Positions 1 to 6,788 are shown, numbered from the stretch's first letter. The stretch is DNA of 64,000 nt from UBA2767 sp965228625 (GCA_965228625.1 OZ245829.1:1488001-1552000), one strand, 5' to 3'. Translations and numbers: made by a program. The notes: a model not told the origin generated them from the letters alone.

Positions 1-365
1 TGCTTTTCAAGATCGTCAATGGCACTTGTCGACCATTTGCCCCTTCCAACCTTCATCTGTGGAACCAAAAAGAGGTAGGGCAGTCCCCTAATCTCTTCGA
101 ACAGTATCTTATTGTAATGATCCGACAGCTTGTGCGATGTGAAGCACTCTGACTCAAAGGACTGCTCAGCAGCTTTCCCGACGTAAAACGGGGTGAATCC
201 TTTCGCCCTTTTTAGCGAGAAGATGTAGCAGCCTCTCATGTTGCGTTCAGGCACGTCCTCCCAGAAACCACTCGCCCTCAAACTGTTTTTGTCGATCCTG
301 CGGTGGCCCTTCTGGTTGCTTTCGAAGGGAATCGCGTACCCGATAGAAGTATAAAATTCAGCCAT
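1..365 (-). CDS. GIY-YIG-like nuclease, 3' end outside the window
   Basis: An open frame begins at the ATG at 365-363 and runs off the left edge, giving about 121 residues with no stop. An in-frame TGA five codons upstream fixes the start, and a G-rich stretch just before the ATG could serve as a weak ribosome binding site. The product contains GCYIF, then after a short loop PFYVGKA, matching the two halves of a GIY-YIG nuclease core; HKLSDHYN follows. Such domains occur in homing endonucleases, repair enzymes and defence proteins, so the role is open. It lies in the AT-richer block left of tRNA-Gln with an HNH gene on the same strand. The assignment rests on motif resemblance only. Confidence 0.6.
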   Translation of the reverse strand, partial: MAEFYTSIGYAIPFESNQKGHRRIDKNSLRASGFWEDVPERNMRGCYIFSLKRAKGFTPFYVGKAAEQSFESECFTSHKLSDHYNKILFEEIRGLPYLFLVPQMKVGRGKWSTSAIDDLEK

Positions 366-612
366 TTGCCCCCACTGTCATGTTTCGCCAAATATATAGG
401 TGGTCAGTATTCCTCAGCTTTGAGGCCTGTGCAAATAGCGTACATTCACGAGCCACCACAAATCTCAACCCAGCTCGTCGCGATCCTCGCGGCGGATTTT
501 TCGTTTGCAATGAGATCAAGGTGATGCCCGGACACACGAGCACTCGCCCCCTTTGCAAAGACGCCCTACCGGCGAACGCGACGCATTTCCGAGGGATACG
601 ATAACAATCTTG

Positions 613-629
613 AGGCTTGCTGGGGCGGC
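613..629. repeat. Imperfect copy of the tRNA-Gln 3' end (candidate attachment site)
   Basis: This 17-bp stretch matches 2709-2725, the 3' end and flank of tRNA-Gln(UUG), at 16 of 17 positions in the same orientation. It sits 12 bp beyond the stop codon of the HNH gene. Integrases often recombine at tRNA 3' ends and leave such duplications, but no integrase gene is visible and the match is short and GC-rich, so chance is possible. Confidence 0.35.
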
Positions 630-640
630 GCGGGACGCGG

Positions 641-1129
641 TCAGTTCTTTGTCGCACGACTTAGCTTCGCCCACAGATTCTCCTCGCTGAGACCAACCTT
701 CACACGCCACTCCCAATGCTCGTTGATAGTCTTGTTGTGCTTCTCTTTGTTGCAACGCGCGTGGGCAAGCACGAGGTTCGTCTGATTATCCGCGCCGCCT
801 CTAGATAGTGGCGTTAGATGATCAACTTCCGCTTCGTCGGCGGCCTCGATTGGCGTAAGGCAAAACGAACAAATCCCATTTTGCTTATTGTGCAGCTCCC
901 TCTTGGTCAACTTATCAAAGCTGCGTCGCGTGCCACCCCCAGCTTTCGCTCGTTTGGCATCTCGGATTTGGCGCTTGTCTTTGTTCCTCAGCTCATACTC
1001 TCGTGACCTCTTGTTCATGCATGTTCGGCAATAGCCCCGCAGCCCTCCTGATGGCGTTGATCCAAAGAATTCACGTGTCGCGGGTTTGACTTCGCCGCAG
1101 CGAGAGCAGGTTTTGTGCTCGTTCATCAC
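641..1129 (-). CDS. HNH endonuclease with N-terminal zinc ribbon
   Basis: A 162-residue protein. An N-terminal zinc-ribbon-like pair (C8-x2-C11 and C34-x2-C37) is followed by a basic linker and an HNH core: C87-x2-C90, the DH pair at 103-104, N118, then C126 and H131. The two Cys pairs plus DH/N/H are typical of small HNH nucleases of phages, restriction systems and mobile elements. The frame opens with GTG at 1129 immediately followed by ATG at 1126, so the product may start one codon later. Its 3' end shares ACTGACCGCGTCC with the small frame at 1209-1319. The DNA substrate is unknown. It lies inside the putative island between two tRNA-Gln-like repeats. Confidence 0.85.
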   Translation of the reverse strand: MMNEHKTCSRCGEVKPATREFFGSTPSGGLRGYCRTCMNKRSREYELRNKDKRQIRDAKRAKAGGGTRRSFDKLTKRELHNKQNGICSFCLTPIEAADEAEVDHLTPLSRGGADNQTNLVLAHARCNKEKHNKTINEHWEWRVKVGLSEENLWAKLSRATKN

Positions 1130-1200
1130 GTATCAAAAGCCGTAGGTCATTCTGTTTGTGACAGAGGACATATAAGGCTCACTGCAGGAGGCAGGTCGTA

Positions 1201-1213
1201 GGACGCGGTCAGT
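1201..1213. repeat. 13-bp direct repeat also present at 633-645
   Basis: GGACGCGGTCAGT occurs here and at 633-645. In both places it covers the stop codon of a leftward frame, the HNH gene and the 36-residue frame at 1209-1319. It could mark a duplicated downstream segment or a shared processing or recombination site. No function is known. Confidence 0.4.
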
Positions 1214-1319
1214 AGATGTACTCGATCAGCTCACGAAACCTGTCCATTAAAACCACGATCTCGTGCAATACGAGAATGAGCTGTTTCACGAACGCGAGCA
1301 GACTTCCCAAGGTAGACAT
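1209..1319 (-). CDS. Candidate small hydrophobic/amphipathic protein, 36 aa
   Basis: The ATG at 1319 is preceded by GAGG at 5-nt spacing, a good ribosome binding site, and the frame closes with TGA at 1211-1209. The 36 residues begin MSTLGSLLAFVKQLILVL and continue as an amphipathic helix ending in EYIY. The composition (hydrophobic stretch, then charged residues) resembles small membrane-associated peptides, including type I toxin-like ones, but no family is recognised. It is downstream of the HEPN-like gene on the same strand. The evidence is only the Shine-Dalgarno sequence, a sensible composition and the island context; it could be a chance frame. Confidence 0.35.
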   Translation of the reverse strand: MSTLGSLLAFVKQLILVLHEIVVLMDRFRELIEYIY

Positions 1320-1496
1320 ATCAACCTCGTTGCAAGTTCACATTTTGGGCAATGGCAGGCGACGAAGCTGCCTAAACGCTCGCGACGCGTTCTTAACGAT
1401 CTACGTCTGAAGAAGATTATGGGGCCGAATAGCTAACAGAAACTGACTCTAAATGGTTCAACGTGCGCTTGTTGATAACTGATATTTGGAAGGCAA

Positions 1497-1985
1497 TTAC
1501 CCTTTTAGTGTGCGCCAGCGTATCAAGTCCCCTAGGTCGTCAGCCCGCAAAATAACCGCTTCGCAGTGGTTCCTAACATCGGCAGCTTTTACCGGCTTCC
1601 GCCTTGCTGGCGAGTCCGCCGCGGCTCGGTGGTTGAAGATCACTGTTTCAGTTTCGTCTGGATTTGTGCACCAATCCCCATGCACCCACTGATTCCGAGT
1701 GCGTGCCAGCTTCGCCAGTTTATTGAGAGCGATTCTGATTGCATCTCGGTCATATTTGGAGGTGTTCCATTCACCTAGTAGGCCGAGTGTAAATCTCGTT
1801 CGAGACTCAAAGGTCGGAATGCAATAGTACGATTCCATCGCCATGTTTAGCCCGACACCAGTAACCCTTGCGAATGTCGAGAGAATCATCAGCTCGGCAT
1901 GGGCCCACGCAACAATCATGTTCCCAAGCTCCTCAGCAAGTTTGGGGTCGTGTCCAAGGTTTTCGATGGATTGATATTCGGTCAT
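1497..1985 (-). CDS. HEPN-like protein of unknown function
   Basis: A 162-residue, mostly helical protein. The ATG at 1985 is preferred over the TTG at 2006 because GAGG lies 8 nt upstream of it. Residues 97-102 read RNQWVH and are followed by G, which fits the RNxxxH signature of HEPN domains; in many members this motif is the ribonuclease active site of toxin-antitoxin and abortive-infection proteins. No other domain is recognised, and no nucleotidyltransferase (MNT) partner is visible. Codon use and GC are lower than in the core genes to the right. Whether it is a defence RNase or a simple HEPN-fold protein cannot be decided from the sequence. Confidence 0.65.
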   Translation of the reverse strand: MTEYQSIENLGHDPKLAEELGNMIVAWAHAELMILSTFARVTGVGLNMAMESYYCIPTFESRTRFTLGLLGEWNTSKYDRDAIRIALNKLAKLARTRNQWVHGDWCTNPDETETVIFNHRAAADSPARRKPVKAADVRNHCEAVILRADDLGDLIRWRTLKG

Positions 1986-2076
1986 CTCAAATACCTCAAA
2001 AGTCAACGCTAACCTTCGAGCGGAAAGAGGGGCCGGAGCTTACGTGCAGCCCCTCTCTGACCCATTCGAACAGAAA

Positions 2077-2208
2077 CTAGCGCTTCCGCATACGAGTCTT
2101 CACGGTTTCGACTACGTGAGTCCGAGGCTTCACCTTGGCCGTTGAGACCTTGGTGAAGCGTCCTGTCATAGCGCTTCGACCGATCTTGCGAGTACGGATC
2201 GCAATCAC
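2077..2208 (-). CDS. Small basic protein with TGRF...VKPRTHVVET motif, 43 aa
   Basis: A short leftward frame whose product contains RSAMTGRFTKVSTAKVKPRT followed by HVVETVK. From memory this resembles a family of roughly 60-residue uncharacterised proteins with TGRFV...TTVTET cores that are common on mobile elements. The frame is drawn from the GTG at 2208, which has GAGG 6 nt upstream. A perfect AAGGAGG instead points to an ATC codon at 2199-2197, and the first in-frame ATG (2169) would cut into the conserved core. It is rich in Lys and Arg and may bind nucleic acid, but the function is unknown. Confidence 0.55.
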   Translation of the reverse strand: MIAIRTRKIGRSAMTGRFTKVSTAKVKPRTHVVETVKTRMRKR

Positions 2209-2712
2209 CTCCTTCCTCGGGCAGTTACCCGCCACGTTCAGGCGCTGCCCAAAGAAAGGAATGCGAATCAGTAGTCGCGTTCAGTATTGTATTTCATCAG
2301 CCGATCACGCGCTAATCGCTAGCAATACTGTCTGTCTCTTGATTCGATTAGCGCCCTTGATACTTCGAGAACTTACCTACAGCTGGAGATTGAGCATCAG
2401 AACTTTCTCTATCAGACCCGAAGACCTCAAACCCCTCCGTCCCCCCGACACGCTGATCGACAAACCGCTCGCTGATAGTGGAACGGTTGGTGCGCAAATG
2501 GATAGAAACGCCCGTAAGTCCCTCGATTACGTAATGATTCGTTGCCCCCAGTTGTCCAGCGCAGACGCGGTTCGAGCCGGCCTTCAAGTTTTGGCCGCTC
2601 TTATCCACAATTCCGGTGATGGCGACATGGGGTGAGAATATGGGGTGGTGGCGACTGAGTGATAGACTCTAATCGATTGAAAACAAATGGCCTATCGACG
2701 CCCCATGAAGGC
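2209..2712. other. Gap without a recognisable gene
   Basis: About 500 bases between the small basic-protein gene and tRNA-Gln. Open frames exist on both strands (a rightward one at 2135-2635 and a leftward GTG-started one at 2608-2348), but none has a convincing ribosome binding site or recognisable product. The main visible structure is the pair of interlocked inverted repeats at 2282-2354. The region may be decayed coding sequence or a non-coding RNA locus. Confidence 0.5.
2282..2354. repeat. Two interlocked perfect inverted repeats (pseudoknot topology)
   Basis: Stem A pairs CAGTATTG at 2282-2289 with CAATACTG at 2323-2330. Stem B pairs GCGCTAATCG at 2309-2318 with CGATTAGCGC at 2345-2354. 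All pairs are Watson-Crick. The arms alternate A-B-A-B, so as RNA they would form an H-type pseudoknot (connecting loops of 19, 4 and 14 nt) or two mutually exclusive hairpins. It lies in a gap with no clear gene. Confidence 0.6.
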
Positions 2713-2725
2713 TGGCTGGGGCGGC
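2709..2725. repeat. tRNA-Gln 3' end, candidate attachment site partner
   Basis: This segment covers the CCA end and the 3' acceptor strand of tRNA-Gln and matches 613-629 at 16 of 17 bases. If it is an attachment site, the intervening 2.1 kb (HNH gene, small frame, HEPN-like gene, small basic protein) would be the inserted segment or one end of a larger one. Confidence 0.35.
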
Positions 2726-2787
2726 AGGACTCGAACCTGCGAATCACGGGATCAAAACCCGTTGCCTTACCACTTGGCTACGCCCCA
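2713..2787 (-). tRNA. tRNA-Gln(UUG)
   Basis: The leftward strand folds as a complete tRNA. The acceptor strand TGGGGCG pairs with CGCCCCA. A short D-arm is followed by anticodon stem ACGGG/CCCGT enclosing TTTTGAT, which places UUG as anticodon. The T-arm is GCAGG-TTCGAGT-CCTGC, and discriminator G is followed by an encoded CCA. The 3' end faces the AT-richer block to the left, the arrangement seen where islands integrate into tRNA genes. Confidence 0.96.
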
Positions 2788-2856
2788 AAGATTGTATGGC
2801 TTCAGGCGCCGCGGCCGTATCGGCAATCCGGGCCGCGAATCCGCCTGACGGCGGTT

Positions 2857-2885
2857 CTTATATGAGAAGCGTCTCAAGACCACAA
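2857..2885 (-). promoter_or_regulatory. Predicted sigma-70-type promoter of tRNA-Gln
   Basis: On the leftward strand TTGTGG (2885-2880) and TATAAG (2862-2857) are separated by exactly 17 nt. Transcription would begin near 2850, leaving a leader of about 60 nt that contains a CCGCC/GGCGG hairpin (2841-2854) before the tRNA. This is a prediction from consensus match only. Confidence 0.5.
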
Positions 2886-2967
2886 CTCTCACATCCCTGT
2901 CCAGTCCTGCCCGGACGGCGTACGCCGTTTATCCGGCGCAGCCCATGTTCGCCGATCAGCGTGACCC

Positions 2968-3114
2968 ATGTTCGGTTGGCTCAGGCGTTTTGCGGCGTTG
3001 CAGGAGTTCGGGCAAGGACAGGTGGACCCGCTTGAAAGCATGGATCGCAAGCTGTTCGTCGGTGCCATCCTGCTTGCCCGGTACGTCGCGTTCAAATCGC
3101 TTGGGCTTCTTTAA
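2968..3114 (+). CDS. Candidate small protein, 48 aa, unknown
   Basis: This frame encodes 48 residues beginning MFGWLRRFAALQEFG and ending LLARYVAFKSLGLL. Its GC-rich codon choice is like that of real genes nearby, and it fills the otherwise empty gap between the two tRNA genes. No strong ribosome binding site is visible before the ATG and no family is recognised. Overlapping frames on both strands look less protein-like. It could be a small conserved protein or a chance frame. Confidence 0.3.
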   Translation: MFGWLRRFAALQEFGQGQVDPLESMDRKLFVGAILLARYVAFKSLGLL

Positions 3115-3132
3115 CGCGGCTACTCGCCTCGC

Positions 3133-3161
3133 TTGCGGGGTCAACGGACCGACGCTATAAC
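3133..3161 (+). promoter_or_regulatory. Predicted sigma-70-type promoter of tRNA-Pro
   Basis: TTGCGG at 3133-3138 and TATAAC at 3156-3161 are separated by 17 nt, placing the start of transcription near 3168, about 20 nt before tRNA-Pro. It overlaps the end of no recognised gene. Confidence 0.5.
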
Positions 3162-3187
3162 TCGCAAAATCTGAGGCATGATCAAGT

Positions 3188-3264
3188 CGGAGTGTGGCGC
3201 AGCCTGGTAGCGCACCTCGTTCGGGACGAGGGGGTCGCAGGTTCAAATCCTGCCACTCCGACCA
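3188..3264 (+). tRNA. tRNA-Pro(CGG)
   Basis: A complete 77-nt cloverleaf including encoded CCA. Acceptor CGGAGTG pairs with CACTCCG. The anticodon stem CCTCG/CGAGG encloses TTCGGGA, giving anticodon CGG. The T-arm is CGCAG-GTTCAAA-TCCTG-like, and the D-loop contains CCTGGTAGCGC. A predicted promoter lies just upstream. Confidence 0.96.
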
Positions 3265-3349
3265 GCCTTTTCAATGCGTTAGGATCCTGCGGGGCATGCG
3301 CATATCCCGGCCGGATCCCCATTAAATCACTTCAGACAAGGTCTCCTGC

Positions 3350-4306
3350 ATGAGCACGTCGGCACCTGGCGCACACCGCGGTTCCAACATCGCGTTCCGG
3401 ACGGAGATGAATTTCGACTATGGCGTGCCGACCGAAGTCGCGCCCAATGTGCGCCGTATCGTGGCCAACAATCCCGGGCCCTTCACCTACAAAGGCACCA
3501 ACACGTACCTGGTCGGCAGCGGCGACGTGGCCGTCATCGACCCTGGCCCCGACGACCCGGCACATCTGAACGCCATCGCCGAAGCTCTTGACGGCGAACG
3601 GGTTTCGCACATTCTCATCACGCACACCCACCGCGACCACACGGATGCGGTTGCCGGCCTGAAGGAGCGCACCGGCGCACCGGTTCTCGCGTTCGGCGAG
3701 ACCGACAAGCCGCGCGGCGCGCGCACCACGAGCCCGTCCGGCAAAGCGTTCGTGGATCTGGGCTTCGAGCCGGACGAGACGGTCAGGGACGGCGACACCA
3801 TCCAGGGCAAAAACTGGGCCCTGGACGCGATCCATACGCCGGGGCATGCGCCCGATCACCTCTGTTTCGCGCTCGTCGGTGAACGGACCGTGCTTTCCGG
3901 TGACCACGTGATGGGCTGGAACACGACCGTGGTGGCGCCGCCGGAGGGAAACATGGCGGACTACATGTCCTCACTCGAGCGGGTGCTCGAGCGCAACGAC
4001 AAGGTGTTCCTGCCGGGGCATGGCGGACGGATCGAGACGCCGAGACGCGTCGTCAAAGCCTATCTGATGCACAGAAAAATGAGGGAATCCGCCATCTATG
4101 GCTGCGTCGAAAGCGGCGACCAGTTCATTCCCCAAATTGTTCCCAAAATCTATGGGAATCTCGACGAGAAGCTCGTGCCCGCGGCCGCTCTATCGGTGCT
4201 TGCGCACCTGGAATTCCTGGTAGACCGAGGCCTGGTTGAATGCCAGGAACACCCTGTTGCAATTCATTCAGCCTATTCAGTTCCTCAAGACGCGCCTCTT
4301 CCCTGA
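3350..4306 (+). CDS. MBL-fold metallo-hydrolase, LACTB2-like
   Basis: A 318-residue cytoplasmic protein of the metallo-beta-lactamase superfamily. The metal-binding motif THTHRDH is at residues 91-97, followed by later ligands around GHAPDHLC and SGDHVMGW. The C-terminal portion (IYGNLDEKL...LAHLEFLVDRG) matches the winged-helix tail of LACTB2/BLACT-type hydrolases. Members act on RNA, thioesters or similar esters, and the substrate here is unknown. The ATG follows AAGG by about 7 nt. Its last 182 bp overlap the 3' end of the opposing DUF1499 gene, so the winged-helix region is coding on both strands. Confidence 0.88.
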   Translation: MSTSAPGAHRGSNIAFRTEMNFDYGVPTEVAPNVRRIVANNPGPFTYKGTNTYLVGSGDVAVIDPGPDDPAHLNAIAEALDGERVSHILITHTHRDHTDAVAGLKERTGAPVLAFGETDKPRGARTTSPSGKAFVDLGFEPDETVRDGDTIQGKNWALDAIHTPGHAPDHLCFALVGERTVLSGDHVMGWNTTVVAPPEGNMADYMSSLERVLERNDKVFLPGHGGRIETPRRVVKAYLMHRKMRESAIYGCVESGDQFIPQIVPKIYGNLDEKLVPAAALSVLAHLEFLVDRGLVECQEHPVAIHSAYSVPQDAPLP

Positions 4307-5192
4307 GTTTGGCAAGACGCTCCTCTTCTTCCCGCTTCACTTTTGCGCGCTCTTCGCGCAGGCGCTTTTGCTCCTCCCGCGCATCCTTCGCACGCTTTGC
4401 CAACGCCACTTCGAGCGCCTGGCGTTCGCCTTTCTCCAGCCCGGCCTTGACCTCGCTGAAAAGGCGGCGAATGCGCTTGGCATTGGCACCGAAATCGTGT
4501 TCGCCGAAGCGTGACGCCGAGCGCACATCGATGCGCGCCTCGTCCGAGACGGCGGCAACGCGGATGACGACATCGTCGGCATAGCCCATCACCAGGGTCC
4601 GGGCCACGGCCTCGATGTAGCCGGGCGTTTCGCCTTCCGGTGCGCGCACATTGACGATCTGCCAATCAAGCCGCGACACGGCTTCGCGCGCCAGGTCGAA
4701 GGCCTCCTCGGACGACCGCTCGAGCACCATGGGCCGGATATCGGGATAGGCTTCGGCCTGTTGGTCATAGAAGGCGGTGCCGGGATATGCGACGGGGTTC
4801 GCGTCCGTGCCGCGCAGGGTCGCGATCTTCGCGAAGCTCGGCGGCTGCTGTGCGTCCGTCGTGATGTCATTGATCTTCGGGCGCGTGAGCAGGTCGGGGA
4901 GATAGAACATCGGTCCGGCCATGAGCATGAGGCCGATCACCGCGCCAAACGCGGCGCGGCCGCCGCCCAGCAGACCCTGCCCCCAGATCCGGACGAGCGC
5001 CGCCACGGCGAGCACACAGGCGAAAAGACCGCCAAGCGCGCCAAGTCCAAGGAGGTTCGTAGCGGCTTTTGCCCCGAGGAAATCGAAGCGATGCAGCACG
5101 AGCGATATGATCACCACCTGAGCTGAAAAGATGGCGATGCGCTGGCTCCAGCGCGCCTGTTTCGACTCGCGTTGCAAAAGTATGGCGGTCAT
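4125..5192 (-). CDS. DUF1499 membrane protein with long charged tail
   Basis: A 355-residue protein. About 100 N-terminal residues hold three to four hydrophobic segments, followed by a DUF1499 domain (from roughly ATLRGTDANPVAYPG through RIRRLFSEVKAGLE). A long charged helix rich in E, K and R follows, then a Gly/Pro-rich stretch (VPGIQPGLGLPGIPGAQ) and a basic end. DUF1499 has no established function. The tail overlaps the opposing MBL gene by 182 bp, so it probably arose by read-through past an ancestral stop. The upstream gap of 220 bp should hold its promoter, divergent from the aminotransferase gene. Confidence 0.8.
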   Translation of the reverse strand: MTAILLQRESKQARWSQRIAIFSAQVVIISLVLHRFDFLGAKAATNLLGLGALGGLFACVLAVAALVRIWGQGLLGGGRAAFGAVIGLMLMAGPMFYLPDLLTRPKINDITTDAQQPPSFAKIATLRGTDANPVAYPGTAFYDQQAEAYPDIRPMVLERSSEEAFDLAREAVSRLDWQIVNVRAPEGETPGYIEAVARTLVMGYADDVVIRVAAVSDEARIDVRSASRFGEHDFGANAKRIRRLFSEVKAGLEKGERQALEVALAKRAKDAREEQKRLREERAKVKREEEERLAKLREEARLEELNRLNELQQGVPGIQPGLGLPGIPGAQAPIERPRARASRRDSHRFWEQFGE

Positions 5193-5361
5193 ACCAAAAA
5201 CCTGAGATCGCAGTCGGCGCCATCACGATGCGTAACGCGACCGGAAATAGCGCGGAATTCGGACCTTGTCGTGACTGCCTGCGCTCGGTCAATCAAATAA
5301 TATGTGTGACGTGGTGACACAATGGTTGCAAAGTTCCGCTACGAAAATCATCTTTCTTACT

Positions 5362-5373
5362 GTTGCTCGCAAC
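5362..5373. promoter_or_regulatory. Short dyad upstream of the aminotransferase gene
   Basis: GTTGC-TC-GCAAC is a perfect inverted repeat with 5-bp arms, 39 bp before the aminotransferase start codon. It is the size of a dimeric repressor half-site pair. No matching regulator is next to it, so the assignment is tentative. Confidence 0.25.
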
Positions 5374-5411
5374 AACACCAGACCCTGCCACAAACATAAC
5401 GAGGCCATCAA

Positions 5412-6788
5412 ATGCCCCCGCTGACAAACGCCCAGACGCGAGACATCGAGACCCTGATCCATCCCTACACGAACCTGGATTCGCACAGGGAGGTCGGTCC
5501 GACGATCCTCGAGAAGGGCAAGGGCATCTACGTGTTCGACAGCCAGGGCAAGCAGTACATCGAAGGCATGGCCGGGCTCTGGTGCACGTCGCTGGGATAC
5601 GGCAACGAGGAACTGGTCGAAACCGCCCGCGAACAGCTTTCGCGGTTGTCGTTCAGCCATCTGTTCGGTGGCAAATCGCACGATCCGGCGATCGAGCTGG
5701 CGGAAAAACTCAAGGAGATCTCACCCGCACCGACCTCGAAGGTCCTGTTCTCCTGTTCAGGTTCCGAGGCCAACGATACGCAGATCAAACTCGCCTGGTA
5801 CTACAACAACGCCCGCGGTCTTCCGGACAAGAAGAAGATCATATCGCGGCAGCGGGGTTACCACGGCGTGACGGTTGCAACGGCGAGCCTCACCGGCCTG
5901 CCCGCCAACCATGCCGACTTCGACTTGCCGATCGACCGCATTCTCCACACCGGCTGCCCGCATCACTACCGCTACGCAGAATCCGGCGAGAGCGAGGACG
6001 AGTTCACAACCCGTCTCGCGAGCGAACTGGAAGACCTCATTGAAAACGAGGGCCCGGACACCATCGCCGCCTTCATTGCCGAGCCGGTCATGGGCGCGGG
6101 CGGTGTGATCGTTCCGCCGGACGGCTACTTCGAGAAGATCCAGGCCGTTCTGTCGAAACACGACATTCTGTTCATTGCCGACGAGGTGATCTGCGGGTTC
6201 GGACGAACCGGCAACATGTTCGGATCACAGACCTTCGGCATCAAGCCGGATACGATCTCGGTGGCAAAGGCCCTCACCTCCGCCTATGCCCCGCTTGGTG
6301 CCGTCACGGTGCCGGAAGCCGTCTACCAGGCGATGCTCGACGAGAGCCGCAAGATCGGCGTCTTCGGTCACGGCTACACCTATACCGGACACCCGCTCTC
6401 GACGGCGCTCGGCCTGAAGACGCTCGAGATCTACGAGCGCGACGACACGGTCGGACACGTGCGGTCCGTCGCACCCAAGTTCCAGGCCAGGCTGGAAAGC
6501 CTTGGTTCGCACCCGCTCGTCGGCCACACCCGGGGCGTCGGATTGATCGGCGCGGTCGAGCTCGTGTCCGACAAGGCAACGAAAGCGGCGTTTGACCCGA
6601 AGGCCGGCGCATCGGCCCATGCGGCGCAGATGTGCCAGGAGGAAGGTGTGATCGTCCGCAACATATTCGGTGACGCCCTCGCCTTCTGCCCCCCGCTGAT
6701 CATCACCGAGCCGCAGATTGACGAGATGTTCGACGGCATCGAGCGCGGCCTCGACCGATCTCTGGAGCAGCTCAAGGCCGCCGCCTGA
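5412..6788 (+). CDS. Class III omega-amino acid/pyruvate-type aminotransferase
   Basis: A 458-residue PLP enzyme of aminotransferase class III. The N-terminal region carries GIYVFDSQGKQYIEGMAGLW; the phosphate-binding segment SCSGSEAND, the ADEVICGFGRTG motif and the Schiff-base lysine K286 in SVAKALTSAYAPL are all intact. Length and motifs fit the aspartate-aminotransferase-family/omega-amine:pyruvate transaminases that act on GABA, beta-alanine, putrescine or other amines; the exact amine cannot be read from sequence. It stands alone, divergent from DUF1499, with a possible operator dyad upstream. A probable catabolic role in amine use is inferred. Confidence 0.9.
   Translation: MPPLTNAQTRDIETLIHPYTNLDSHREVGPTILEKGKGIYVFDSQGKQYIEGMAGLWCTSLGYGNEELVETAREQLSRLSFSHLFGGKSHDPAIELAEKLKEISPAPTSKVLFSCSGSEANDTQIKLAWYYNNARGLPDKKKIISRQRGYHGVTVATASLTGLPANHADFDLPIDRILHTGCPHHYRYAESGESEDEFTTRLASELEDLIENEGPDTIAAFIAEPVMGAGGVIVPPDGYFEKIQAVLSKHDILFIADEVICGFGRTGNMFGSQTFGIKPDTISVAKALTSAYAPLGAVTVPEAVYQAMLDESRKIGVFGHGYTYTGHPLSTALGLKTLEIYERDDTVGHVRSVAPKFQARLESLGSHPLVGHTRGVGLIGAVELVSDKATKAAFDPKAGASAHAAQMCQEEGVIVRNIFGDALAFCPPLIITEPQIDEMFDGIERGLDRSLEQLKAAA

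Noticed and set aside
358..657. A 99-codon leftward frame between the GIY-YIG-like and HNH genes
   Set aside because: Composition is Arg-rich and irregular, no start signal is present, and it overlaps both neighbours out of frame.
1216..1410. A 64-codon rightward frame
   Set aside because: It is antisense to the 36-residue leftward frame, which has the better ribosome binding site.
2135..2635. A 166-codon rightward frame in the island gap
   Set aside because: It runs antisense to the small TGRF-type gene and through the interlocked repeats, has no ribosome binding site, and its product looks random.
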